Part shown: positions 54,698-63,946 of the stretch, piece after piece
How positions within the stretch are numbered: the first letter of the stretch is position 1
Layout: the number at the start of each line of letters is the position of its first letter
IMG/VR virus record: IMGVR_UViG_3300033145_000692
Coordinates: 1 to 64,000 of that record
DNA from: a virus
DNA length: 64,000 nucleotides
Direction: 5' to 3' (one strand)
Made by a program: the position numbers and the translations under genes
Notes under the pieces: generated by a model
The model's input: the letters and a program-made list of their open reading frames with translations, nothing else
Databases searched by the model: none
Told to the model about the DNA's origin: nothing

Positions 54698-57487
54698 TTA
54701 CTCATTAAGAAAGGCAGTTCCAGCACCCATCTTCTCACCTTCGGAATCATACTGGAAGTCGAAGACCTTACCGTCTTCCTCCTCACTATTACCCCATTTA
54801 GCGATGTCACAATCGACTATCAACTTTTCATCATCATCAACCTTCTTGAAGAAGGTTATCAATGGGGCTGACTCCTCAGTTTCACTATCTCTGATCATTG
54901 TTGTTCGGAGGTCAATCTTAAAAACTCCATCAATCGTTGGAATGTCTGAAATGTATTGATCCTCAAGATACCCCGTTCTGAGATCAGGATTGGGATTAGC
55001 CTGGGTAGACAACTCGGCATAGGTGTCTGAGAAGACCACCGCCTGTGCTGCAAAGTCGGCATCAGTTGGAGAGGAGTCTCCCCAGTCAGCGTGACCTATA
55101 AAGATAACGTTAGGACCACCAACCCATACGACACCATCACCCCAGTTGTCTAGGTCTATAACCCCAATCGGAAGGGCACCATGGGCACCAGCACCAATAC
55201 CATCGCCACCGGCGTACCCTTGTTCCTCCTCCCAGTCTGTCGGAAACTTATCCCCTGTCGACAAAGCCGATGGCCAGAAGTGGAGGTACTCCACCATAGT
55301 CCCTGACTTGACAGGTGTTAGACAGGTGAAGTCGATCGTATTATCAACCGAGTTGTAACTGGCTGATTCAACAATCGCTTTGATGGAACCTGTTGCAATG
55401 TGTTCACCACTGAAGTCCAAGGTGATGGTGTCAAACGTTTCCAGGTTAAGCTTATTTAGATAGGACTTGAAACTGACCTTCTTCCATGTATTGGACTTCC
55501 GTATCAGCCAAAACGTCGCCGCCTTCAAGACGATGTCCGGTTGACTGAAACAGTAGAAATCGAACTCCTCAGTCTGGGTTCCATACTTCTTCACATTGTG
55601 GCGAAGGATGATCTTCTGTTCTTCATTTTCAGCCCAACTCACTCTCCATTTGATAACCATTTTGGTTACCAAATCTTCAGTTGGAGTCAACTCTATTTGA
55701 AGACCTTCCCCGGCATCTACATCACTGTCTGTGATGGTGTTGTCACTGGTGGGGTCCTCTGGGAGGTACTTAATGTAGAATGTCCCATTGGACAGCCACA
55801 ATGCACACCTCGCCTGGAAAGCAATATCCTGAAGAACATCAAGGGTGTTCTTCCGATCGAGGATCGGAAAATTCATCGGGAAGAGATCAAGCTTGGTCCG
55901 AATCGCCGTGAAACTCGTTGAGTCGAATGACAAGTCGGTGAAATTGTTGATGATGTATTCGAGGATATCGACCGTGTGTGGACCTACATCCGACTCGAAC
56001 GTAACGTACAGATCATCTTCCCAACCCTGGTCGGGGATGCTGCTCAAAAGATTAGTCACAATGATCTGAACAGCCGTGATAGGTCCATAATTCACCGTCT
56101 CAACCCGATAGAGTTCGGATGGTAGGTTCACGAGCTTCCTATCACTCTTGAACTTCTTGTAGGCTTTTACTGACAGCACTGTCCCAGAGATAGTACTGGC
56201 GACATACGTGAACTCTTCATCATCATAGAGACTGACCTGCGTCCCAGCTTCTTCCCAATGGTGTTGTAGAATATGCTCAGGTTTTGTTGTCTTGTTCTCA
56301 GGTGTTTCCAACTCTGTGATGGTCATTTGACTGCGGACTGATCTGCCCCATGAGGTAAAGCATGGTAGATCAGTCTCAAGCCAGAGATTCTCTGGACCTA
56401 TCTTCGGAGTGCATTTTACATGATAGGCAGCTTCCAATCGTTCGTATTCCTGGCTGATCACCAGAGCCTTCTCTTCGTTCTCCTCATGGAGACGATCGGT
56501 AACATGAAAGTTCACACCATCGAAGTACCCAGAAAAAATACCTGAGCCTATCCGAAGTTTGAGACCGATACCCTGTTGAAAATCCTCACCACCTAAGATA
56601 CGCACAGGATTGCAACCCAGTGCGTCTCCACCTGCCTGGTCAATAGCCTGTTGGACTGTCAACTCCCTTTGAAGTTGTTGACACTCCTCTGCCAACACCT
56701 TCCGATAAAGATCATAACCTATCTGCGAGTATAAATCATTAGATTGCTGTTCAAGACTTTCGGCTTGGCCCACCTCGCCGCACTGAAGCATACCATCTGC
56801 TGCCCTATTTAGATGATTCACTTGGAACATCTGTTTAGCGACATTCAAATCCACCTGGGAACCATTACCACCAAGTGGGGAATTCAAGTGGGCATCTTCC
56901 CCACTGATGATCCCGATCCCACATTGTGTTGTACCAGTGAGTGCCCTATTAAATTGGAGGCAGGGTGAATCTTGTACTGTCCCAAAGATCATTGGCCAAG
57001 TTTTTCCAATCAAATCCTTCGGAATCCAATCGAAATCACCTTCTTCCGTTGAGAAACCTATCTCCTTGTCTTCAAGTTGCGAGATGACTGTGAAGGAGAC
57101 GCTTCGGTCTCTCTCACTCCAAGTGATGGGCGAACTGATTTTACCTGCGAAAACGAGGAACTTGTCATCAGTTCCCAACCCTTCAAACCACTGATATACC
57201 CTGGCGCTCCTTTTGTGAATGTCATAGGTGTCGAGGATTGTTTTGATGGTGCCATCTGTGTCATCCAGTACAAGTGATATTTCTTGGGACGAGTTATTCT
57301 CACTGACATTGATCACATTGTCCAAGTCACTGACCTCAAGAATCCTGCCAGGAATACTTCCTACATCCCGGTCGGCATACTGAGACCCTTGTGTATCTTG
57401 CACCCAGTCTATTTCTATGATTGTCACAGGCTCGTTCCCGAGCTTGGTAGCGATTTTCGCTAGGGCATTTGCAGACAGATTTCTCAT
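54698..57487 (-). CDS. Large tail protein (baseplate hub/tip-like)
   Basis: 929 residues, strand-rich. VTIIEIDWVQDTQGSQYADR at the start is the pattern of phage tail assembly proteins in which a coordinate frame domain is followed by beta domains (ISLVLDDTDGTIKTILDTYD). A helical segment (LAEECQQLQRELTVQQAIDQ) and long sandwich regions follow. Its start overlaps the 131-aa tail gene by four bases. I assign it to the tail tip or hub by size, composition and neighbours; no enzyme motif (lysozyme or peptidase) was found. Confidence 0.65.
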   Translation of the reverse strand: MRNLSANALAKIATKLGNEPVTIIEIDWVQDTQGSQYADRDVGSIPGRILEVSDLDNVINVSENNSSQEISLVLDDTDGTIKTILDTYDIHKRSARVYQWFEGLGTDDKFLVFAGKISSPITWSERDRSVSFTVISQLEDKEIGFSTEEGDFDWIPKDLIGKTWPMIFGTVQDSPCLQFNRALTGTTQCGIGIISGEDAHLNSPLGGNGSQVDLNVAKQMFQVNHLNRAADGMLQCGEVGQAESLEQQSNDLYSQIGYDLYRKVLAEECQQLQRELTVQQAIDQAGGDALGCNPVRILGGEDFQQGIGLKLRIGSGIFSGYFDGVNFHVTDRLHEENEEKALVISQEYERLEAAYHVKCTPKIGPENLWLETDLPCFTSWGRSVRSQMTITELETPENKTTKPEHILQHHWEEAGTQVSLYDDEEFTYVASTISGTVLSVKAYKKFKSDRKLVNLPSELYRVETVNYGPITAVQIIVTNLLSSIPDQGWEDDLYVTFESDVGPHTVDILEYIINNFTDLSFDSTSFTAIRTKLDLFPMNFPILDRKNTLDVLQDIAFQARCALWLSNGTFYIKYLPEDPTSDNTITDSDVDAGEGLQIELTPTEDLVTKMVIKWRVSWAENEEQKIILRHNVKKYGTQTEEFDFYCFSQPDIVLKAATFWLIRKSNTWKKVSFKSYLNKLNLETFDTITLDFSGEHIATGSIKAIVESASYNSVDNTIDFTCLTPVKSGTMVEYLHFWPSALSTGDKFPTDWEEEQGYAGGDGIGAGAHGALPIGVIDLDNWGDGVVWVGGPNVIFIGHADWGDSSPTDADFAAQAVVFSDTYAELSTQANPNPDLRTGYLEDQYISDIPTIDGVFKIDLRTTMIRDSETEESAPLITFFKKVDDDEKLIVDCDIAKWGNSEEEDGKVFDFQYDSEGEKMGAGTAFLNE

Positions 57488-57879
57488 ATCTCATCTCCCT
57501 CAAACTCAATAGTGATCACCTGTGACTCTCCGCGAGGCATAGGTGAAATTGCCGGGGCTGCCCGGCTTGGTGTGTCAAACTCAAATGGATTATTCACCAG
57601 GTGTCCAATCCACACACGATCATTGTGGTCCGTTACCTTAATCGTTGAAGCAAAGTAGGATTGGATGAAAGCTCGGACTTCCAAACCTTTGTTCCGAGTC
57701 AACTTGAAAGTCCACTGGAGCTTCTTACCCTGCTTCCTTTTAACGTAAGTGTACAACGTGCCGTCCATGGCTCTCTTGGCTGACAAGTCAACCCTGAGTG
57801 ACTCACTGTCACCAAAGATTGGGTTGGGTAGGATCGAACTGGTCTGTAACTGTGGGAACGGAGCTTGAAAATAGAACAT
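57484..57879 (-). CDS. Tail protein, 131 aa
   Basis: LQWTFKLTRNKGLEVRAFIQ, then DHNDRVWIGHLVNNP and SQVITIEFEGDEI match in order a region of the 575-aa protein at 62202-63929 (LVLTFSGLLRVEAYELQTFI, then DWEHRYWRGVI and FTASFDFEGEL). This shared domain, a beta structure with one helix, resembles minor tail proteins that sit between the tail tube and the tip. GGAGG precedes the ATG. Confidence 0.7.
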   Translation of the reverse strand: MFYFQAPFPQLQTSSILPNPIFGDSESLRVDLSAKRAMDGTLYTYVKRKQGKKLQWTFKLTRNKGLEVRAFIQSYFASTIKVTDHNDRVWIGHLVNNPFEFDTPSRAAPAISPMPRGESQVITIEFEGDEI

Positions 57880-57882
57880 AGG

Positions 57883-57996
57883 CTACGCCTCCGTAAATTT
57901 GTGGAATAATTCCTTAATCCTAGCGATACACACCCAACAATTTGGTCCATACACATTGATGATTGTCGGGTGTGTATCATCTAGATTATTTAGGAT
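57883..57996 (-). CDS. Possible small tail-region ORF with a non-standard start
   Basis: Between the 89-aa and 131-aa genes an open frame reads LNNLDDTHPTIINVYGPNCW, then VCIARIKELFHKFTEA, ending at a TAG four bases before the next ATG, the usual spacing here. It has no ATG, GTG or TTG: an ATC at 57996 follows AAAGGA at ribosome-site distance. Either a rare ATC start, read-through of the upstream TAA, or chance. Confidence 0.3.
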   Translation of the reverse strand: MLNNLDDTHPTIINVYGPNCWVCIARIKELFHKFTEA

Positions 57997-58005
57997 GCTT
58001 TTCCT

Positions 58006-58275
58006 TTAGCCAACAAATTCTTCACGTGGAATCTGAGTCGTCGCTGCCTTGGACGCCTCCGAGGTCTCCCAGAGGTATACTTCGTTGTTAAGCCACCGGG
58101 CAATTACCTTCTTAGCCCACACGCTAGGAGCAAATTTCGCAATCATTGGATGCCCTTCTTCTAGGGGGTCTCCATCCCACTCTGGGTCTAAGATCTGTGG
58201 GCATGGGTACTTTCCATTAAGAGCAACAACAAAACGGACTGCTTTTTCGTCGGGGATATTCAACGGGATAATCAT
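58006..58275 (-). CDS. Hypothetical tail-region protein, 89 aa
   Basis: Begins MIIPLNIPDEKAVRFVVALN, a short beta/alpha unit, and ends with a helix (TSEASKAATTQIPREEFVG). Not recognised. Lies within the tail block between the fibre-associated small gene and the 131-aa gene. Confidence 0.65.
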   Translation of the reverse strand: MIIPLNIPDEKAVRFVVALNGKYPCPQILDPEWDGDPLEEGHPMIAKFAPSVWAKKVIARWLNNEVYLWETSEASKAATTQIPREEFVG

Positions 58276-58305
58276 TTTGTCTCCTTGTGGTAGAATTACA
58301 GTGCG

Positions 58306-58425
58306 CTAAAATCGGCCGGCGTTACGGATCGTGAGTTTATCCAGGTAGTCAGCCCACGCGGCGCTATTGGAACCAGACGCAACAAGAAGCTGGTTGTCAG
58401 CAGTGGGGTCGCCATAATCGTTCAT
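58306..58425 (-). CDS. Small protein, 39 aa, next to the tail fibre
   Basis: ATG at 58425 with AAGGAG in place: MNDYGDPTADNQLLVASGSN, then SAAWADYLDKLTIRNAGRF. The style (short Asn/Ser-rich, ASGSNSAAW) is like the attachment ends of phage fibres, for example LPSTGGTENYVLV of the neighbouring fibre. Good ribosome site and exact fit between genes support it. Confidence 0.65.
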   Translation of the reverse strand: MNDYGDPTADNQLLVASGSNSAAWADYLDKLTIRNAGRF

Positions 58426-58490
58426 AACTTTTCTCCTTCAAAGGGGTGTACCCTGAAGATCAGGGAGAAATTGTAAATAAGCCAGATCCC

Positions 58491-61091
58491 TTATTTGACC
58501 GTTTCTTGCCGGCTGCCAAGGGTGTCAATTTGGTAATGGACTCCGATCATCTCAACAAAGGGATCGTTGGCTGGTTCTGTCCCAGTACCTGTGATCCTCT
58601 TCACACGAATTTTCAAAAGGGCTCCTATTTTGTAGTTTGTCCCTGTGATTGCCCCAACAGTGAGGCGGTGATGCATCTTATCCGCCTCTGAAGCAATAAT
58701 ATCCTCTTCGTCAGATAAATTGGCCTCGGCCGCCATCACCTCAGCCCCATCACCGATCGAATAGAATACTTGGTATTTCACCTTCCGTGCTGTCCCGTCA
58801 TTTGCGCCATCCGTTATGAAATGAACATGGACCTGGAGGTCAGTCCCCTCTTTCCAATCATGCAAAATTTCGGCGGTCGCTAGATCGGCATAGTCATCAA
58901 TAGCAAATGTGTACGAATTCAAATTCGTAGAATAAGAGTCCCAAGAAGGTGTATTTGATGCTGGGACTTTTGCCCCTGCAAGGGGTATGAATATGTCATT
59001 CCATACAACTTCCGCGAGTTCAAGTGTCTTTTCCGTACCACAATCAAGAATGATATCAGACGGAGCAATAGCACCTGAATCTATGATGAAATCAGTTCCA
59101 TCATAGTAGGCAAGAACATCTTTCCCTGCACCAAATACCAGATTCTGATTGTCAGCCGGAAGCCATACATGCCCACTGCTGTCGACCCAGATTCTTTCAA
59201 CCCCATCGCCATCCGCAATGATGATGTTATTGGCTAGGTCGGCAGCCAGTCCAGCGACATTCGCGCCAATGATCGTGTTACTGTCACCGGTGGCAATGCT
59301 ACGCCCGGTGTTATACCCAATCCCAGTGTTATTGCTACCGGTAGTCAGGTCGCGCAATGCGTACGACGCGATTCCAGTGTTGTAATTACCCTCGGTAAGC
59401 ACTGGCATCGTAAATGCACCAAGTCCGATATTGGATGATCCAAGAGTAACTGCATATAGTGCAGATTTTCCTATTGCAGTATTCGCATTAGCCAACGTAC
59501 TCTTGAACAGTGAGAGGTACCCGATGGCTACATTATTATCACCTTCGGTGTTAGATTTCAGGGCGTCCGATCCAATTGCTACATTCACTGACCCTGTAGT
59601 GTTATAGAACAGAGCTTGAACGCCAATTCCTACATTCCGTTCGCCCGACGTATTGTAATAGAGTGCTGCCTGACCAATCGCAAAGTTGCTCCAGCCTGTG
59701 GTGTTGAAATACAAAGCCGCTCTTCCAAATGCGGTATTCTGGTAACCAGTCGTGTTGCTGAAAAGCGATGTGTACCCAATACAGATGTTCTTGTAGCCCG
59801 TCGTGTTGTTATACAGCGAGTTCCGACCGAGTCCAACATTGTAGCTTCCAGACGTGTTGGTACGTCCAGCAGTCTCCCCAATATAGAGATTGGTGAGTCC
59901 GCCTGTTGAGCGGATATCAATTGTTCTTTCGGTATTGGCGTCTATGAGATAAAGCAACGGATCAGAGTTGGCTGTGATCTCCTTGGCTGACACCGAGTCG
60001 ATCATTCCATCGAATGTTGAACCAGGGGTGAATGTAAGATCCAGGTTCGTAGTCGCTGTGGCCTTAAAGCTGATATAGTAGGTACCGTTACCTACTGTTT
60101 CACGTTCACCTGTAAGACCACCAAGCGTGAGTGTGACCACACCAACTGTGCGGCTTGACATAACAAACTGAACGTGGTACGTTTCCCCATCTGTAACCGC
60201 AATTGATTGAAGTAACGTGGGGATATTTCCAGTGGCGTGCAACGCTTTTCCGGAGGCGTCCCATGACCATCCGGTACCAGCAGTCCAGCTTGACAGGTCG
60301 GAAGCGAAATCACCGTTGGTGAGAAGTTCGGTTCCTAACACAGCATTATCATTACCGGAACCTTTAACATTCAACTGACCACCTGTTAGAGTTGCGGTTC
60401 CAACACCCATCTTGCCGGTCGTGGACAAGTCCTCATCATCGAAACTGATTGCGCCAGTGTCACTGGTGATGGTCACAGCCGTCAATTGATCAGCCGAGAC
60501 TGTCCCGATAGCACTTAGATTGCCTGAGGAATCCAGTTCCATTAACTCAGTCCAGGTGATTGTCGCAACCGCTGCTAGGGAAAAATTCCATGTGAAGGAA
60601 TTCTGATGGTATCCCATCGAGAACTTAAATCGTCTACCTAAGTCTGTTCGCACTGATTCCCATGTCTTAGTTACACGATCCCAATAGGCATTGTGAGTTA
60701 GGTATGTCTGGTAGTGGTAGTTATTATCCTTATCTCTGGAAGTACCCCCAAGAATTGAGAATCCACCGGCAGCACCCTCACCAATCCTTAAAATAGCATC
60801 TAAATCACCAATTTGACAATCCCAGGTTGTATCAACACCAGAAGAGTTAATACTGATTGCGCCAGTGTCACTGGTGATCGCCGCGCCGTCAATCGTAATG
60901 TTGTCAACAATGAGTGACGTGAGACCGGCTAGATCCGATGACCACACACCGTTCCCGCTTACATCGGCAACGAGAACATAATTCTCAGTGCCCCCGGTCG
61001 AAGGGAGATTCCACCCACCAACATCAAGAGGCTCACCTGAAGCAAGCAGTTCGAGTTGACCGGCATTGATAGTTAGAGGTTTACGAGCCAT
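58491..61091 (-). CDS. Tail fibre with repeated head domain
   Basis: 866 residues. An N-terminal adaptor motif (ARKPLTINAGQLELLASGEP) is followed by alternating beta segments (ITSDTGAIS twice). Residues ~275-370 look like a carbohydrate-binding jelly roll (ELLTNGDFASDLSSW). Residues ~395-620 hold more than ten repeats of about 20 residues of the form G-x-N-x-x-I/F-G-x-x-A/S-L-x-x-N-T-T-G, like the left-handed helix of YadA-type trimeric adhesins. The C-terminal ~150 residues form another domain without repeats and could be the receptor tip. No intramolecular chaperone is obvious. Confidence 0.85.
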   Translation of the reverse strand: MARKPLTINAGQLELLASGEPLDVGGWNLPSTGGTENYVLVADVSGNGVWSSDLAGLTSLIVDNITIDGAAITSDTGAISINSSGVDTTWDCQIGDLDAILRIGEGAAGGFSILGGTSRDKDNNYHYQTYLTHNAYWDRVTKTWESVRTDLGRRFKFSMGYHQNSFTWNFSLAAVATITWTELMELDSSGNLSAIGTVSADQLTAVTITSDTGAISFDDEDLSTTGKMGVGTATLTGGQLNVKGSGNDNAVLGTELLTNGDFASDLSSWTAGTGWSWDASGKALHATGNIPTLLQSIAVTDGETYHVQFVMSSRTVGVVTLTLGGLTGERETVGNGTYYISFKATATTNLDLTFTPGSTFDGMIDSVSAKEITANSDPLLYLIDANTERTIDIRSTGGLTNLYIGETAGRTNTSGSYNVGLGRNSLYNNTTGYKNICIGYTSLFSNTTGYQNTAFGRAALYFNTTGWSNFAIGQAALYYNTSGERNVGIGVQALFYNTTGSVNVAIGSDALKSNTEGDNNVAIGYLSLFKSTLANANTAIGKSALYAVTLGSSNIGLGAFTMPVLTEGNYNTGIASYALRDLTTGSNNTGIGYNTGRSIATGDSNTIIGANVAGLAADLANNIIIADGDGVERIWVDSSGHVWLPADNQNLVFGAGKDVLAYYDGTDFIIDSGAIAPSDIILDCGTEKTLELAEVVWNDIFIPLAGAKVPASNTPSWDSYSTNLNSYTFAIDDYADLATAEILHDWKEGTDLQVHVHFITDGANDGTARKVKYQVFYSIGDGAEVMAAEANLSDEEDIIASEADKMHHRLTVGAITGTNYKIGALLKIRVKRITGTGTEPANDPFVEMIGVHYQIDTLGSRQETVK

Positions 61092-61121
61092 GGTTCTCTC
61101 TCCCCAAACGTATGTATTGAA

Positions 61122-61148
61122 ACCTGCCCCTGACGCTCAGGAGCAGGT
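61122..61148 (-). terminator. Strong hairpin downstream of the 160-aa gene
   Basis: ACCTGCTCCTGA pairs with TCAGGGGCAGGT (11 of 12 pairs) around a GCG loop; on the minus strand only TTTC follows. It lies between the 160-aa gene and the tail-fibre gene, so it may partially end or stabilise transcripts. A weak terminator or a processing hairpin. Confidence 0.55.
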
Positions 61149-61159
61149 GTTGCTGACAT

Positions 61160-61212
61160 TACAACTTGATGATCTACAACTTGATGATCTACAACTTGAT
61201 CTACAACTTGAT
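61160..61212 (-). repeat. Fourfold duplication of a gene's last codons
   Basis: On the minus strand ATCAAGTTGTAG, the final I-K-L-stop of the 160-aa gene, is followed by further copies of the same sequence at 12-15 base spacing, the last ending TAA. Only the first is read; the rest lie after the stop. Confidence 0.9.
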
Positions 61213-61683
61213 CGGGTCCATGATCGAGATTTCCAGTTCGGTAGTGCTGAGAGCTTTACCAACCTGAACCGAATACTCACCACCGGCAGTCGGAGAGGTA
61301 TCCGTGATGCGACCGGCTGTCGCAGCACTCAGGTAGTACACAGAGCCAGTCGTGAGACCACCTGTATCACCTGTGACAGCGTCCCACTGACCTGTCGTCG
61401 CCGAGAGCACACCATCGGACTGAACCATCCCAGCAGTGGCTGCGGCGATGGAGGGGTCCTTCACCAAAGCGACCATATCCATGGTACCTGCCGCATTGGC
61501 TTGAGCCTTATCACAAGTGTCGGCTCCGTCAATATAGACAGCCTCACCAATGACAGCAGGGGAACCATTGTTATTGGTCAATTCAATCAGGTCTACTTCG
61601 GCGAGATCGGCATCGACAGTGTCACCTGCTTGGAGGCGTTCAATCCTACCTGCCACCATCACAAGGGTTTTTCGTGTTGCCAT
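61201..61683 (-). CDS. Small structural-type protein, duplicated domain, copy 1
   Basis: 160 residues. The N-terminal RKTLVMVAGRIERLQAGDTV resembles the adaptor motif of the fibre and of the 162-aa protein. The remainder (VDLIELTNNNGSPAVIGEAV, then TTGQWDAVTGDTGGLTTGSV and YYLSAATAGRITDTSP) aligns closely with the 162-aa gene and with the C-terminal ~150 residues of the 575-aa protein. A beta-rich decoration or fibre-base protein is likely; the exact role is unknown. Confidence 0.7.
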   Translation of the reverse strand: MATRKTLVMVAGRIERLQAGDTVDADLAEVDLIELTNNNGSPAVIGEAVYIDGADTCDKAQANAAGTMDMVALVKDPSIAAATAGMVQSDGVLSATTGQWDAVTGDTGGLTTGSVYYLSAATAGRITDTSPTAGGEYSVQVGKALSTTELEISIMDPIKL

Positions 61684-61700
61684 AGGGCATTCCTTTATGG

Positions 61701-62189
61701 TTAGAGTTTGACCGCATTCAGAATGGTGATTTCCATGTCCGTGGTACTGACAGCCTTACCAACGCGGATAACAAACTCACCATCGCCTGTTGGGGCTGTT
61801 TGTGTCAGATTTCCGGCGGTGGTCTCATCCAGGTAATAGACAGCACCGGCCGTTAGACCACCTGTCTCGCCAGTAACGGCATCCCACTGCCCGGTGGTAG
61901 CCGTCAGGACACCATCGGTCTGGATATTACCGCTGGATTGGTAGACAATTGAAGTCACTGCAACCAGTCCTAGAACCTCAACTGTTCCCACAGCATCAGC
62001 TTTTGCATTGTCAACCTTACCAGCAGACTTTACATAGACAGGGGCGCCAATAACGATGGCAGCCGCACCGGTATCGTTTTCCAACGATACAACATCAACT
62101 TCGCCGGTGACAGCAGAGTCGAGCACATCACCCGATTGAATCTGTTGGATCTGACCATCGACGATAACAAGTGGTTTTCTCAATGCCAT
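61701..62189 (-). CDS. Small structural-type protein, duplicated domain, copy 2
   Basis: 162 residues with the same layout as copy 1: RKPLVIVDGQIQQIQSGDVL, ATTGQWDAVTGETGGLTAGA, VYYLDETTAGNLTQTAPTGD, EFVIRVGKAVSTTDMEITIL. Identity is high in TTGQWDAVTG and VGKA-STT, so the duplication is fairly recent. Placed directly after the 575-aa gene that carries a third version. Confidence 0.7.
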   Translation of the reverse strand: MALRKPLVIVDGQIQQIQSGDVLDSAVTGEVDVVSLENDTGAAAIVIGAPVYVKSAGKVDNAKADAVGTVEVLGLVAVTSIVYQSSGNIQTDGVLTATTGQWDAVTGETGGLTAGAVYYLDETTAGNLTQTAPTGDGEFVIRVGKAVSTTDMEITILNAVKL

Positions 62190-62201
62190 TTTATGGTTCC
62201 T

Positions 62202-63929
62202 TTACAAAAGAATTGGCAGTTCGATCTCAATGTCGAGAGTCCTGACATTTACTGCCCGACCCACACGGACTACAAATTGACCGACTGTAGTCGGAGCCGT
62301 AGTCGTAATTCTCCCAGCAGTTGCTGAGTCAAGGAAGTAGGTAGCCCCGGGGGATAACTCCAAGGTACCAGCAATAGTAGTCCAATCCAAACGTTCGACC
62401 ATCCCTTCCGTGAGGTATTGACAAGTCTCGCCCGACAGACAATCAACCTGGACGAAACCAACAACTTCAGTTGTTAATTGCGAGTCAGCTTTCGCCAAGT
62501 CAACTGAACCGGCACCCGTGATATAGACAGGCTGTCCATCATCAAGGTCAACAGCGGCGATTGCTGTGTAGTAGTCTGTGGCACTTGGCATGGTTGGTAG
62601 AATCGGATCACTGGGGACATAATAGCCATCGGCACGCTCCGAGCGTGTTGATGAATATCGAAGGGCAATCGGAACGATCTGCGGATTCCAAATTGGATCG
62701 AGTTCACCTTCAAAGTCAAAGCTTGCTGTGAAGGAGTCAAACCGATCCTCAACAAGAGGTTCACTCGGTGAGGTTATCACACCTCTCCAGTAACGATGTT
62801 CCCAGTCGATCAATCCAATCTCTTGACCCAGGTGATCACTGATGAATGTTTGCAGTTCGTATGCTTCCACTCTCAGCAGACCTGAGAACGTCAACACAAG
62901 AGTCTGGATTTTTGGCCAGATTGGGTCAGCGAAAACAATCAATGTTCCACCACGGGTCTCACGTAGCACACGGTTGAAAGCCAACCGATCCTTGTTCCCA
63001 AGGTTGGGCGTCTTCAAAGCAACCGAATCAGTCACTACACCAATTGATGGGTACACCAACTGGAATGGTACCTCGATACCCACCATAGGACCGTCGATAG
63101 CAGTAGGTGGTGGGTCGGGTGCATTTGAATCAGTGCTCTCGCCAACGAATGGAGAGTACTGCCATCGAGATGAACCCTTCTCAAGTATATAAGTTGCTGA
63201 CTGTATTACCCCAAGTGCAGACGAAGATTCCCTCGTGGCGCGGACAACTGAGTACGTCGCTGTCTGTCCAAGATTCAACGTTGAATCATCTGTTGAAAAC
63301 CCAACGTCACCTGTTGAGGCTTGAGCAAAAACGATGATACTCTCAGCCTCTGGACCAAGCGTGAGGCTTGCCCAGACACTTTGACCAAGTGACATCGCAC
63401 TGGTAGCGACACCTGGTATAGCTGTCGCAAGAACCTTGAAAACACTGGCGGTCTGTCTGAAGTCAATCCGTGAAGACTGTGACCTTGACTGGTCACCAGC
63501 ATTTACCACCGAATGTCGCAGACCAGTTTCCGTTGTGACAAACTCAAAGGTGTCGAAGTCCCAAACTTCTTCAGTAGTCGTCAGGTCAGACTCAGCCGAC
63601 ACCCTAATTGGTTTAGTGGCTATTGCAGTCTGACCAAATTCGATAGTCGACGAAGTAGAAGCAAATTGAAACTGACTTCTAGCAGTTTGACTCAGTGACA
63701 GGATGTTATCTGCTGATCGGTTGAGTATGGTGTAAGCAGTAGCATCACTTCCAATTGAAAGTGTAGAAGTGGCCTGAACAACTGGGTAAAGGACTTCAAC
63801 CCGCTGCCTGGTTACATAGATATTTCCTGCTTCTTCTACAAGGGCTTCAACTCTTTGACGAGATACCTGAATTTCAGGGGCTTCTAAAACCAGAGCTTCT
63901 ACTCTCTGACGGGAAACATAAATAGCCAT
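62202..63929 (-). CDS. Multi-domain tail protein, 575 aa
   Basis: Begins with three ~15-residue repeats (VSRQRVEALV, VSRQRVEALV, VTRQRVEVLY). Residues ~50-270 contain six beta repeats marked by LSQTA, FGQTA, FRQTA, LGQSV, FAQAS, LGQTA. Residues ~340-410 match the 131-aa tail protein. The last ~150 residues (VYITGAGSVDLAKADSQ, FLDSATAGRITTTAP, VVRVGRAVNV) match the 160- and 162-aa proteins. A mosaic tail or baseplate protein joining several modules used singly elsewhere in the block. Confidence 0.75.
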   Translation of the reverse strand: MAIYVSRQRVEALVLEAPEIQVSRQRVEALVEEAGNIYVTRQRVEVLYPVVQATSTLSIGSDATAYTILNRSADNILSLSQTARSQFQFASTSSTIEFGQTAIATKPIRVSAESDLTTTEEVWDFDTFEFVTTETGLRHSVVNAGDQSRSQSSRIDFRQTASVFKVLATAIPGVATSAMSLGQSVWASLTLGPEAESIIVFAQASTGDVGFSTDDSTLNLGQTATYSVVRATRESSSALGVIQSATYILEKGSSRWQYSPFVGESTDSNAPDPPPTAIDGPMVGIEVPFQLVYPSIGVVTDSVALKTPNLGNKDRLAFNRVLRETRGGTLIVFADPIWPKIQTLVLTFSGLLRVEAYELQTFISDHLGQEIGLIDWEHRYWRGVITSPSEPLVEDRFDSFTASFDFEGELDPIWNPQIVPIALRYSSTRSERADGYYVPSDPILPTMPSATDYYTAIAAVDLDDGQPVYITGAGSVDLAKADSQLTTEVVGFVQVDCLSGETCQYLTEGMVERLDWTTIAGTLELSPGATYFLDSATAGRITTTAPTTVGQFVVRVGRAVNVRTLDIEIELPILL

Positions 63930-63946
63930 AACAGCGTCTCCCTCAA

